Shown piece after piece: positions 18,677 to 26,732 of a stretch of DNA of 64,000 nucleotides. A program made the position numbers and the translations under genes. Numbering within the stretch: position 1 is the stretch's first letter; the number at the start of each line of letters is the position of its first letter. Below the pieces are notes generated by a model, which was given only the letters and a program-made list of their open reading frames with translations, was not told the DNA's origin and did not search any database. Origin of the DNA: SMWD01 sp002729875 (GTDB lineage Bacteria; Pseudomonadota; Gammaproteobacteria; Steroidobacterales; GCA-2729495). The stretch lies in contig DASCMH010000007.1 in NCBI GenBank assembly GCA_036010905.1, positions 46,212 to 110,211 of the forward strand, given 5' to 3'.

Positions 18677-20175
18677 CCCATCCCGCCTAATGCAGTGCGC
18701 ACAACCGCAACATCAGAAAACGGTACTGCCACATTGCCAATCAGTTGCACCAGTTCGTGACCCTTACCCGCAACCAGAACCACATCTTCAGCCGCTGCAG
18801 AAAAAATGGCCGTCTCAATGGCCGCTTCACGATCATGAACGATTTCGCAATGAGCGCCGGATTTGGCGCCGGCGATAACCTGTGCCGCGATCTGCTGCGG
18901 GTCCTCATCACGCGGGTTGTCATCGGTGATGATCATGCGATCCGCGAGCTTTGCCGCAACCGCTCCCATCGAACCGCGCTTGCCCTGATCGCGATTCCCG
19001 CCACAACCAAATACGCACCAGACTTTGCCGGATGTATGTTGTCTTGCCGTCTCGAGCGCCTTGCCAAGCGCATCGGGGGTATGGGCAAAATCCACGACAA
19101 CAGTCGGGCTGATATTGCTGCTGCGAACAAGTTCCATGCGTCCCGGCGGTGCAACGGCTTCTTTGAGAGCGGCAATCGCTGCGGGGAATGCAACCCTATT
19201 GGCCAGCAGAATGCCCACCGCCATGGCGAGATTTTCTGCATTAAACCGCCCCCATAGAGCGCTTTCCAGCAATGCTTCACCGAAATCGCCGGACAACTGC
19301 AAGCCGATACCATCGGCATGTTCACCTACAATGCGCCCGCGCAGTCTTGCATCAGGCGCATCAACATCTGTATCCATAACAGCAACTGAAATCAATTCCG
19401 GCTCTGACCCAAGGCGGCCGGCCATTTCCGCAGCAAACGGATCGCCAACATTAAGTACTGCTGTGTGGATTCCGTTACCGGCAAACAGGCTTGCCTTGGC
19501 CGCGGCATAGTTTTGCATGCTGCCGTGATAATCGAGATGATCACGGCTTAGATTCATCAAGGCCGCAACCTGGAAGCGCACCCCTGCAGTTCGTTGCTGA
19601 TCCAGCGCATGTGACGATACCTCGGCAATAACACGCTGTGCACCGGCATCGGCCAGCGCCCGCAAACGGCGATGCAGCGTAATACAATCCGGCGTCGTCA
19701 GAGAACTGGGTTGCAGGTCAGTGCCAATGCCATAACCCAGCGTGCCCATGTAACCGGTCATCATATCCAACTGCTGCATAGCCTGGGCTACCAGGTAAGC
19801 GGTCGTCGTCTTGCCGTTTGTCCCGGTAATGCCGGTAACCACGACATCGGCGGAGGGTGACGAGAAAAAACGGTCGGCAATAACTCCAAGACGGGCACGT
19901 AAACCGGTCACCCGAATACCGGTTACTCCGGTTGGCAATATCGGCACCTCAATATCATCAGCCGGCTCCCAGGCAACCGCACGAATACCGGCATCAAGCG
20001 CCTGGGATAAAAACTCAAGCCCGTGCCGGTTACCGCCCGCACAAGCAAGAAACAAACCACCGGAGACTGCGTGATGACTGTCGCTGGTGATATCCGTCAC
20101 CGCTACATCCGGTACTTCCACATCCATGCCGGCAAACAAGCAGGATAATTTTTTGCTGGTACTTGCGCCGCTCAT
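18673..20175 (-). CDS. murE: UDP-MurNAc-tripeptide synthetase MurE (meso-DAP adding)
   Basis: 500 aa Mur ligase. The P-loop ITGTNGKTTTAYLVAQ lies around 115-130. The diaminopimelate-recognition motif DNPR is at about 419-422, so the third stem-peptide residue should be meso-DAP, as in other Gram-negative bacteria; lysine-type enzymes differ at this motif. It overlaps ftsI by 4 bp and murF by 4 bp. Confidence 0.97.
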   Translation of the reverse strand: MSGASTSKKLSCLFAGMDVEVPDVAVTDITSDSHHAVSGGLFLACAGGNRHGLEFLSQALDAGIRAVAWEPADDIEVPILPTGVTGIRVTGLRARLGVIADRFFSSPSADVVVTGITGTNGKTTTAYLVAQAMQQLDMMTGYMGTLGYGIGTDLQPSSLTTPDCITLHRRLRALADAGAQRVIAEVSSHALDQQRTAGVRFQVAALMNLSRDHLDYHGSMQNYAAAKASLFAGNGIHTAVLNVGDPFAAEMAGRLGSEPELISVAVMDTDVDAPDARLRGRIVGEHADGIGLQLSGDFGEALLESALWGRFNAENLAMAVGILLANRVAFPAAIAALKEAVAPPGRMELVRSSNISPTVVVDFAHTPDALGKALETARQHTSGKVWCVFGCGGNRDQGKRGSMGAVAAKLADRMIITDDNPRDEDPQQIAAQVIAGAKSGAHCEIVHDREAAIETAIFSAAAEDVVLVAGKGHELVQLIGNVAVPFSDVAVVRTALGGMG

Positions 20176-21899
20176 GGCCGGCTCACCGCAAGCTTGGTGG
20201 TACCGACCGGACGCATGAAGTTGTCGGGAGGTATCGCGAGAATCCGCAGCGAACCTTCGACTATGCGTGAAAAAACCGGTGCTGCTACAGCACCACCGTA
20301 ATACTTACCATTCGACGGCTCATCAATCAGGACAACGACTGCCAGTCGCGGCCGGGTCGCCGGCGCAATACCGGAGAACAGCGCCATATGATGATCTTCC
20401 GCGTAACCGCCAGGGATGCTCTTCTTGACCGTACCCGTCTTGCCGGCAACCCGGTAACCGGCGACGTTTGCCTGCTGACCGGTCCCGCCCTCACTCACGA
20501 CAGCCTCCAGCATCGACAAAACAGCCCCGGCCGTCTGCCCGCTAATCACCTGCCTTGCTATCGGTGCCTGTTCGAGACGTAACAGGGAAACAGGATGCTG
20601 TAACCCGCCGGCGGCGATGACGGAGTATGCCTGGGCCAGCTGTAATGGCGTTACCGACAACCCATAACCATAGCCCAGCGTTGCCAGTCGGATCGACAGC
20701 CAATTACTGTAATGACTGAGCAAGCCGGCCGATTCACCCGGAAATCCGCTGCCGCTCAAACGCCCCAACCCGAAACCGGACAACACGTTGTACAGTGTTT
20801 CGGTCGGCAACGACATCGCCACTTTACTTGCACCGACATTGCTCGAACGTGCAAGCAATGTCTTCAGATCGATCATACCGAGGTTGCGTTCGTCTTTGAT
20901 GACCTTTGCGCCCACTTTGATAAAGCCGGGTGAAGTGTTGATAAGGCTCGCAGTGTGGTATTGACCGCTCTCAAGTGCCGCAGCAATAACTAATGGCTTA
21001 ATGGTTGACCCTGGTTCAAAAATATCGGTAATAGCCCGGTTACGGTATTTAATCGGAGAAAATTGTGCTCGATCGTTTGGGTTGTAGGTTGGCTGATTAA
21101 CCATTGCGAGTACTTCACCGGTGCCCACATCAAGTACAACGACAGAACCGGAGGCTGCCTCACTGCGCTGAATGACAGCCTTGAGTTCACGATAGGCAAG
21201 ATACTGGATACGCAAATCAATTGAAGTTGCCAATTCACGCCCCGGATTCGGTGACTGAATAAGCTCAACTTCTTCAACCACTCGACCGAGCCGATCCTTT
21301 AGCACTCGCTTCTTGCCAGGGCGACCTGCAAGCCAGTGATCGAAGGCAAGCTCCAGACCTTCCTGACCAACGTCATCAATATTCGTGAAGCCGATGACGT
21401 GACCAATAACTTCACCCGCCGGGTAGTAACGCTGATACTCACGTTCCACATCGACACCAGGAATATTCAGCCCGACAATTGCTAGTGCATCATCCGGGCG
21501 CATATGCCGCTTGAGATACATGAACTCACGGGTAATATTGCGGGTTAACCGTCGAGCCAGTTCCTCTGGATCATTGCCGAGTGCTGCAGCCAGTTGCGGA
21601 ATATATTCGGGAGCGAGGACAATTTTGCCCGGATTGACCCAGATGCTGTCAACCGGGGTGCTGACAGCAAGCGGCTCACCATTGCGGTCGGTAATAACAC
21701 CACGATGAGCCGGAATTTTCGCAATACGCACCTGCCGGGCATCAGCCTGGTGGGTCAGAAACTCATTTTCATATGCCTGCAACCAAACTGCCCGGGTCAC
21801 CAGCACAGCAGCCAGAAAGAACAGAACAAAAGCTGCCCAGCGTGACCGCAAGGTAAAACTTCGCAACAACATTGCGTCGCTCTTTGCTTTCGGCTTCAT
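20172..21899 (-). CDS. ftsI: Septal transpeptidase FtsI (PBP3)
   Basis: 575 aa class B penicillin-binding protein. A short cytoplasmic tail and one transmembrane helix (about 20-40) precede the pedestal domain (HRGVITDRNGEPLAVS). The catalytic triad of motifs is complete: S298-T-I-K301, S352-S-N354 and K487-T-G489. The protein crosslinks septal peptidoglycan and pairs with FtsW. It overlaps ftsL by 4 bp and murE by 4 bp. No PASTA domains are present, as expected for Gram-negative FtsI. Confidence 0.98.
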   Translation of the reverse strand: MKPKAKSDAMLLRSFTLRSRWAAFVLFFLAAVLVTRAVWLQAYENEFLTHQADARQVRIAKIPAHRGVITDRNGEPLAVSTPVDSIWVNPGKIVLAPEYIPQLAAALGNDPEELARRLTRNITREFMYLKRHMRPDDALAIVGLNIPGVDVEREYQRYYPAGEVIGHVIGFTNIDDVGQEGLELAFDHWLAGRPGKKRVLKDRLGRVVEEVELIQSPNPGRELATSIDLRIQYLAYRELKAVIQRSEAASGSVVVLDVGTGEVLAMVNQPTYNPNDRAQFSPIKYRNRAITDIFEPGSTIKPLVIAAALESGQYHTASLINTSPGFIKVGAKVIKDERNLGMIDLKTLLARSSNVGASKVAMSLPTETLYNVLSGFGLGRLSGSGFPGESAGLLSHYSNWLSIRLATLGYGYGLSVTPLQLAQAYSVIAAGGLQHPVSLLRLEQAPIARQVISGQTAGAVLSMLEAVVSEGGTGQQANVAGYRVAGKTGTVKKSIPGGYAEDHHMALFSGIAPATRPRLAVVVLIDEPSNGKYYGGAVAAPVFSRIVEGSLRILAIPPDNFMRPVGTTKLAVSRP

Positions 21900-22198
21900 G
21901 GACTGAGTAACATCATTTCATCGGCCGTCGGTGGGCGCATCTTCATGGACTCACGGGCAAGTTGCTCCACCCTGGCGTATGTCGACCAGGTACTCTGTTC
22001 GAGCTGCAACTGGCCCCACACAACTTCCATCCTGTCGCGCTCGACATTAAGCCTTTGCAACTCGGTAAATAACTTTCGCGACTCATGTTTCGCATAAATA
22101 CCGCCGATTGCGGAAGCCATGACGATAATGATGAGCGGCAGGAGTACGGCAAGCCGGCGCATACTCTCGCTCCTCTCCCGGCGCTTCCCTTTAGTCAT
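21896..22198 (-). CDS. ftsL: Cell division protein FtsL
   Basis: 100 aa bitopic protein with a basic N-terminus (KGKRRERSE), one transmembrane helix (about 14-35) and a periplasmic coiled-coil/leucine-zipper stretch (KLFTELQRLNVERDRME). FtsL joins FtsB and FtsQ in the divisome and helps activate FtsW-FtsI. Sequence conservation is low, so identity rests on topology, size and the rsmH-ftsL-ftsI order with 4 bp overlaps on both sides. Confidence 0.93.
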   Translation of the reverse strand: MTKGKRRERSESMRRLAVLLPLIIIVMASAIGGIYAKHESRKLFTELQRLNVERDRMEVVWGQLQLEQSTWSTYARVEQLARESMKMRPPTADEMMLLSP

Positions 22199-23157
22199 CG
22201 CAGACGCTCCGCAACCCGGAGTGTTGCGCTACGGGCTCTTGGGTTATTCTCAATTTCGTGCTCATCCGGCCTGCTGGCTCGCACCGGCAATTGCAGACGC
22301 GGCAATGCCGACTCGGGGACCCGGGGTAACCGCGACAGTGCCGGATCTATGCGTGCGTGATCACGCATAAACCGCTTGACGATACGGTCCTCAAGAGAAT
22401 GAAAGCTGATCACAGCCAGTCGCCCGCCGATACGCAACGCATCGACAGCCTGGCCGAGACCCTGCTCGATAGCTTCGAGTTCGCGATTGATATGAATACG
22501 TATTGCCTGAAAGGTTTTTGTTGCCGGATGCTTGCCACCGGGCTTACGCCTGACGACCCCCTCAATCAATGCAGCAAGCTGACCCGTCGTGCGGATCGCT
22601 TGCTGGGTACGATGATGGCAGATCTCCCGGGCAATCCGGGGTGCCGCCCGCTCCTCGCCAAACTGAAATAACACTTTTCTTATCGATGCTTCTGTCGCGC
22701 TGTTAAGCCAATCTGCTGCACTCTGCCCTTCGGCTGGATTCATGCGCATATCAAGCGAACCCTCCAACCGAAAACTGAATCCACGGTGTTGATCATCAAG
22801 CTGCGGCGACGACACACCGAGATCAAACAACACCCCACTCACCCTTCCAAACACTTCGTACCCTTCTAAATATTCACGCAACTGCGCGAAGTTCCGCTGC
22901 TCTATTACTAACCGTGGATCACCGTCCGCCAGCATTCGGCCCGCATTGACAGCCTCCGGGTCCCGGTCCAGAGCAAACAGACGACCACCAACCCCCAATC
23001 GCTGCAGAATTTCACCAGTGTGACCACCACGGCCGAACGTCGTATCGACGTAGATGCCATCCGCCACAACCTGCAGCTGGTCAACCGCATCTTCAAGCAA
23101 CACCGGCACATGTGAACTCACCCCACACCCCTGCATAGCCAGGGAACGTCTACTCAT
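22195..23157 (-). CDS. rsmH: 16S rRNA m4C1402 methyltransferase RsmH
   Basis: 320 aa SAM-dependent enzyme that methylates N4 of C1402 in 16S rRNA. The SAM motif is IYVDTTFGRGGHTGEIL, followed by ALDRDPEAV, LFDLGVSSPQLDD and RGFSF, all typical of MraW/RsmH. It overlaps ftsL by 4 bp and begins 18 bp after mraZ. The chosen ATG gives seven residues before a second possible ATG; neither has a strong Shine-Dalgarno, so the exact N-terminus is uncertain. Confidence 0.96.
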   Translation of the reverse strand: MSRRSLAMQGCGVSSHVPVLLEDAVDQLQVVADGIYVDTTFGRGGHTGEILQRLGVGGRLFALDRDPEAVNAGRMLADGDPRLVIEQRNFAQLREYLEGYEVFGRVSGVLFDLGVSSPQLDDQHRGFSFRLEGSLDMRMNPAEGQSAADWLNSATEASIRKVLFQFGEERAAPRIAREICHHRTQQAIRTTGQLAALIEGVVRRKPGGKHPATKTFQAIRIHINRELEAIEQGLGQAVDALRIGGRLAVISFHSLEDRIVKRFMRDHARIDPALSRLPRVPESALPRLQLPVRASRPDEHEIENNPRARSATLRVAERLR

Positions 23158-23175
23158 GAACGGCTAGCGTCGTGG

Positions 23176-23631
23176 CTAGTAAGACAATGTTTCCAGTTCG
23201 GCAGTTAAATCTGCTCCATCCACAGACCCGGAATCCATCCAGCGACTCAGTTGCTCGTTCCAGCGACCCTCATCCCACAATTCAAATTTATTACCTTGCC
23301 CAAACATCATGGCCTGACGATCAAGACCTGCAAATTCTCGATGCTCTTTTGGAATCAGCACTCGATTGTGTCCATCGAGTTCGAGGTCGGTCGCATAACC
23401 CATCAGCAAGCCACGTAATTTCTGTGCCGTCTCGTTCAGACTCGGCAAGCGCATCAGTTTGCGTTCCGTTTCCTCCCAATCCGGCAGCGGATAAATAAGC
23501 AGACAGCTACGCTGGTCCACTGTGCATATCAACTGACCACCACAACGGGTCGCAATCCGTTCCCGGTATTTGGTCGGTATCGATAGCCGCCCCTTGGCGT
23601 CAAGCGTGATTTTTGTTGGTCCGCGAAGCAT
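23176..23631 (-). CDS. mraZ: Transcriptional regulator MraZ
   Basis: 151 aa with two SpoVT/AbrB-like halves. The first contains LDAKGRLSIPTKYRERI, the second LDGHNRVLIPKEHREFAGL. MraZ is the first gene of dcw clusters and represses its own promoter by binding TGGG repeats. The frame is open 27 codons further upstream, but that extension would cross the promoter and operator; the ATG at 23631 gives MLRGPTKITLD, aligned with E. coli MFRGATLVNLD. Confidence 0.97.
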   Translation of the reverse strand: MLRGPTKITLDAKGRLSIPTKYRERIATRCGGQLICTVDQRSCLLIYPLPDWEETERKLMRLPSLNETAQKLRGLLMGYATDLELDGHNRVLIPKEHREFAGLDRQAMMFGQGNKFELWDEGRWNEQLSRWMDSGSVDGADLTAELETLSY

Positions 23632-23649
23632 GACAATGGGGGTAAATAA

Positions 23650-23673
23650 CCCATTTTCTCCCACTTTTTTCCA
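23650..23673 (-). promoter_or_regulatory. MraZ operator (three TGGG-like direct repeats)
   Basis: On the minus strand, TGGA, TGGG and TGGG occur with exactly 6 bp between each, giving a 10 bp period. This is the known MraZ box architecture of gammaproteobacterial dcw operons. It lies between the promoter -10 and the mraZ ATG, 18 bp before the start codon, so bound MraZ would block transcription initiation or escape. Confidence 0.8.
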
Positions 23674-23682
23674 CTTGATGAC

Positions 23683-23712
23683 ACTATAGGTATCCCTCCA
23701 ACCGACTGTCAA
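23683..23712 (-). promoter_or_regulatory. Sigma-70 type promoter of the dcw operon (Pmra)
   Basis: A perfect -35 hexamer TTGACA (23707-23712, minus strand) is followed after 18 bp by TATAGT (23683-23688). The predicted start of transcription falls just before the MraZ repeats. This is the best promoter seen in the window and would drive the mraZ-to-ftsZ genes. Confidence 0.8.
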
Positions 23713-23840
23713 TAAAAGTTTTGATTATTTCTTTCAGGACAGCAACTTAGCGGTGGTTTTGAGTAAAAAACAAAGCAGATTTTTATTCAGCTCGTACTAT
23801 AAATCAGGAGCTTAGAACGCTTTCCTTCAGCAATTATTAA

Positions 23841-23877
23841 GAGTAAAAAAAAAGCCCCTGAACGGGGCGTTTACTCG
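23841..23877 (-). terminator. Rho-independent terminator after rnpB
   Basis: On the minus strand a GCCCC/GGGGC stem with a five-base loop is followed by nine T residues. An outer GAGTAAA/TTTACTC pairing extends the hairpin. It lies about 50 bp after the 3' end of rnpB and before the mraZ promoter, insulating the two units. Confidence 0.88.
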
Positions 23878-23926
23878 GTCTGCTGTAGCAATTGCGCAAT
23901 ACAGTGCAAAAGCCACTGATTAATAA

Positions 23927-24311
23927 GGAGTCGGCCTGTAAGCCGGGTTCTGTCGAGGACAATCATTCATCTGGGACCGCTGTCGCCAACGGCCTCTAGC
24001 GACCTACCCGGGAGTCCGCGCGAACACCGGTTCTGATGGCCTTGCGGCCAACAGGCACTCCCCTATTTGGTCTTGCTCCGGGTGGGGTTTACCGTGCCGC
24101 GGCATGTTACCACCCGCGCGGTGCGCTCTTACCGCACCTTTTCACCCTTACCACGACCCGTTTCCAGAACGCGGCGGTATATTTTCTGTGGCACTTTCCG
24201 TGGACTCGCGCCCCCCAGGCGTTACCTGGCACCCTGTTCGCAGGAGCCCGGACTTTCCTCCCGACGCAGGCGATTTACACCACCCCGTCAGGCGATTGCC
24301 CGGCCGACTCC
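23927..24311 (-). ncRNA. rnpB: RNase P RNA (class A)
   Basis: About 385 nt, close to the 377 nt E. coli RNA, the catalytic subunit of RNase P that matures tRNA 5' ends. Diagnostic segments on the minus strand include GAGGAAAGTCCGGGCTCC (24243-24260), AGGGTGCCAGGTAACGCC, GGTAAACCCCACCCGGAG and the 3' block GACAGAACCCGGCTTA. Helix P1 is explicit: the 5' GGAGTCGGCC (from 24311) pairs with the 3' GGCCGACTCC (to 23927), which defines both ends. A -35/-10 pair upstream is not obvious. Confidence 0.97.
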
Positions 24312-24465
24312 AGCCACCACGATAACGAGGCCGGGAGCCGGTGTACAGTGTTGCTGGGCATCTGCAACGGTTCAGCTCAGCCCTGTGACGTTTACAAACT
24401 ACTTTTCTACGCATGGAATCAGCCCGGCGCCGGTCAGAAACAGATGTTTGCCAGAGCAGGCCGTC

Positions 24466-25431
24466 TCAATCCAGGTCCTGCACCACCAGAACCAGTTTGC
24501 CGCGCGTACGTCTGCTCTCGGAGCGGCGATGCGCGTCTACCGCAGCTTCAAGCGGCAGCGCTTCAATCTGCGGCAGCGGCAACTGTCCATCACGATATAG
24601 GGCGACCAACTCGGCGAGCATCGGGCCATCGGCACGGTGATGCAGGAATTCCGTCTTGATTTGCCGGTCAGCAATATCTGGAATTTCGGGTGGCTCGTTA
24701 TTCATGTAAACGACGACACCGCCGGTCTTCACAAGCCGGATCGCGGCTTCAGCAATACCCTCGCCAAGCAGGGACTCGAGCACGAAGTCGACCCCCTCCG
24801 GTTCACGTTCACGAATTGCCGCTGCATAATCGACCCTCGTGTAATCAATCACGTGGTCCGCGCCGCGGCCACGCAGGTACTCGGAATTATCCTGCCGGGC
24901 CGTTGTATATACCGTGGCCCCCAGGCGTTTCGCCATGGGGATTGCAGCGCTCCCCAGTCCTCCGGCGCCCGCCTGGATAAGGGCTGTTTGCCCGCGTTTC
25001 AGCGCACCAAACTCAGCCAGAGATTGCCAGGCTGTTAAGCTGGCCAAGGGCAGAGCAGCCGCCTCGATAAAGGATAAATTCGTTGGCTTGGTAGCTAACG
25101 CTGATGCATCGATCGGTGCATACTCGGCATAGCTACCATGCTGTATCGACCAGGTGAAGGCCAGGCCGAGCACTTCATCGCCTACATGCCAAGCCGTGAC
25201 TTCATTACCCACCTCGACAATTCGCCCGGCCAGATCCCAACCAGGCACAACCGGAAACGTACGCGTAATGTACTCCTGGAGTTCGCCATCACGAAGCCGG
25301 CGATCAATCGGGTTAACGCCAGCCGCGGCGATTTGCACGAGCACCTGATCGGGGGCTGGCTTGGGCACCGGCAAGTCCCCAAGCCGGAGTACATCGGGAT
25401 TTCCATGAGATTCGTAATAGACGGCGCGCAA
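24466..25431 (-). CDS. Zinc-independent MDR family NAD(P)H:quinone reductase-like protein
   Basis: 321 aa medium-chain reductase. The N-terminal GroES-like domain reads AVYYESHGNPDVL and the cofactor domain has the nucleotide-binding AGAGGLGSAAIPMAKRLGA. The catalytic zinc ligands and the four-cysteine lobe of alcohol dehydrogenases are absent, so it is a quinone oxidoreductase-type enzyme probably using NADPH; the substrate is unknown. Start choice: AGGAG lies seven bases before a TTG at 25431, giving RAVYYESHG as in relatives; the longer open frame to 25494 lacks such support. It interrupts the rnpB-rsmI adjacency seen in pseudomonads. Confidence 0.85.
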   Translation of the reverse strand: MRAVYYESHGNPDVLRLGDLPVPKPAPDQVLVQIAAAGVNPIDRRLRDGELQEYITRTFPVVPGWDLAGRIVEVGNEVTAWHVGDEVLGLAFTWSIQHGSYAEYAPIDASALATKPTNLSFIEAAALPLASLTAWQSLAEFGALKRGQTALIQAGAGGLGSAAIPMAKRLGATVYTTARQDNSEYLRGRGADHVIDYTRVDYAAAIREREPEGVDFVLESLLGEGIAEAAIRLVKTGGVVVYMNNEPPEIPDIADRQIKTEFLHHRADGPMLAELVALYRDGQLPLPQIEALPLEAAVDAHRRSESRRTRGKLVLVVQDLD

Positions 25432-25858
25432 CAAAATTCTCCTGTTTACAAGTGGCTGACAGATTAGTAACTGTACCCGACAAGTAACCGTCAACTACCA
25501 GAATACACCAGCTATCCCTTGCTTGTTGCAGCATCAATGCCTGACTGAATATATCTTCTCATTATGTGGCAAACTCGCCAGGCAGAAAAGATCCGCTTTG
25601 CCTGAACATACAACAGACTGCCGCAAGACGGCGAAATGGCCGCTCCAACCAGAATCAACGCTTCATCGGATTGAACGGCTGCTTATGAGTGGCAACCTCA
25701 ACCGGGATAACGCAGCACCTGAACTCTAAACGTTACACAGAGTGAGGATGTTGCAGACCATGGCAGTCATTCACAAGGTTGCCGGACTCTATTTTTATCC
25801 AAGGCTTTACCAGCCGGGACAAACTCAGAAATCACGGCCGAATGAAGTCCGCAAAGCA
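25432..25858. other. 427 bp stretch without a supported gene
   Basis: This gap separates the quinone-reductase-like gene from rsmI, both on minus. Its 3' part (near 25431-25450) holds the AGGAG ribosome site of the reductase. I see only short reading frames without recognisable domains or good ribosome sites, no strong terminator (a weak GGCT/AGCC hairpin follows rsmI) and no repeat. It may be the remains of a lost gene or a long leader, but nothing supports either. Confidence 0.6.
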
Positions 25859-26707
25859 TTAATCACGCTCTTTAAGTTCGGTTGCAAGCCGATAAGCCTC
25901 GCGCTTCTTCACGCCGGTGATTTCAGCCGCCAGCGAAGCCGCCTGGCTGGCAGAAACAGACTGCAGTAATATCGCCAGCACCCGCTCCAGTTCAGGTAAA
26001 GCAGTCATTTGTTGCTCGGCAACTCCGGCAATCACCAGGGTAAATTCACCCTTACCCCCGCCCGGATCAGCCCCCAATTGCTCCCGCACCTCTGTCACAG
26101 TACCGCGATAGATCGTCTCATACCGCTTGGTCAACTCACGTGCCAGCGTAATGGGTCGTTCTGTACCGAAGATAGTCTCAAGATCGACCAAGACCTCTGC
26201 AACCCGATGCACCGATTCGTACAGAATCAGCGTCTCGGTTACATCGCTTAGCACCCTTAGCCGATTCCGACGCGCCACGGACCGGGCCGGCAGAAATCCC
26301 TCGAAACGGAACCGGTCGGTAGGCAAACCGGACACTGATAAAGCCGCAATCGCTGCGCAGCAACCGGGCACCGGGCTGACCGGCAGAGCCTTGGCACGCA
26401 CTCGTTCAACCACCCGGTAGCCGGGGTCACTGATCAGCGGGGTGCCGGCATCACTGATCAGTGCGACATCACCGCCGGACAACAGTGTGCTGAGTACTTC
26501 ATCGACACGCGACTTTTCATTGTGCTCATGCAATGACAACAACCGATTTTTCAACCCCAGGTGGGTTAGCAATTGACCCGCCCGCCGGGTATCCTCGGCA
26601 GCTACTATTACAACCTTGCGCAACACATCGCGTGCACGTGCACTGATGTCGTCAAGATTCCCGATCGGTGTCGCGACCACATAAAGTGTCCCGGAATCCG
26701 CTGTCAA
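25859..26707 (-). CDS. rsmI: 16S rRNA 2'-O-ribose C1402 methyltransferase RsmI
   Basis: 282 aa tetrapyrrole-methylase-fold enzyme that methylates the 2'-O of C1402, the same nucleotide targeted by RsmH. Motifs are TLYVVATPIGNLDDIS, AAEDTRRAGQLL, LISDAGTPLISDPG (SAM pocket) and ALSVSGLPTDRFRFEGFLP. The start appears to be TTG at 26707-26705; no ATG is suitably placed, and AGGAG lies about 11 bases upstream. It is divergent from lpoA with only 25 bp between the start codons, as in E. coli yraL-yraM order. Confidence 0.95.
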   Translation of the reverse strand: MTADSGTLYVVATPIGNLDDISARARDVLRKVVIVAAEDTRRAGQLLTHLGLKNRLLSLHEHNEKSRVDEVLSTLLSGGDVALISDAGTPLISDPGYRVVERVRAKALPVSPVPGCCAAIAALSVSGLPTDRFRFEGFLPARSVARRNRLRVLSDVTETLILYESVHRVAEVLVDLETIFGTERPITLARELTKRYETIYRGTVTEVREQLGADPGGGKGEFTLVIAGVAEQQMTALPELERVLAILLQSVSASQAASLAAEITGVKKREAYRLATELKERD

Positions 26708-26732
26708 AACCTATAAGCTCCTGAGTTCAAAC

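Noticed and set aside
24036..24659. Open frames on plus across 24036-24659
   Set aside because: They run antisense through RNase P RNA, whose structure and conserved blocks explain the region.
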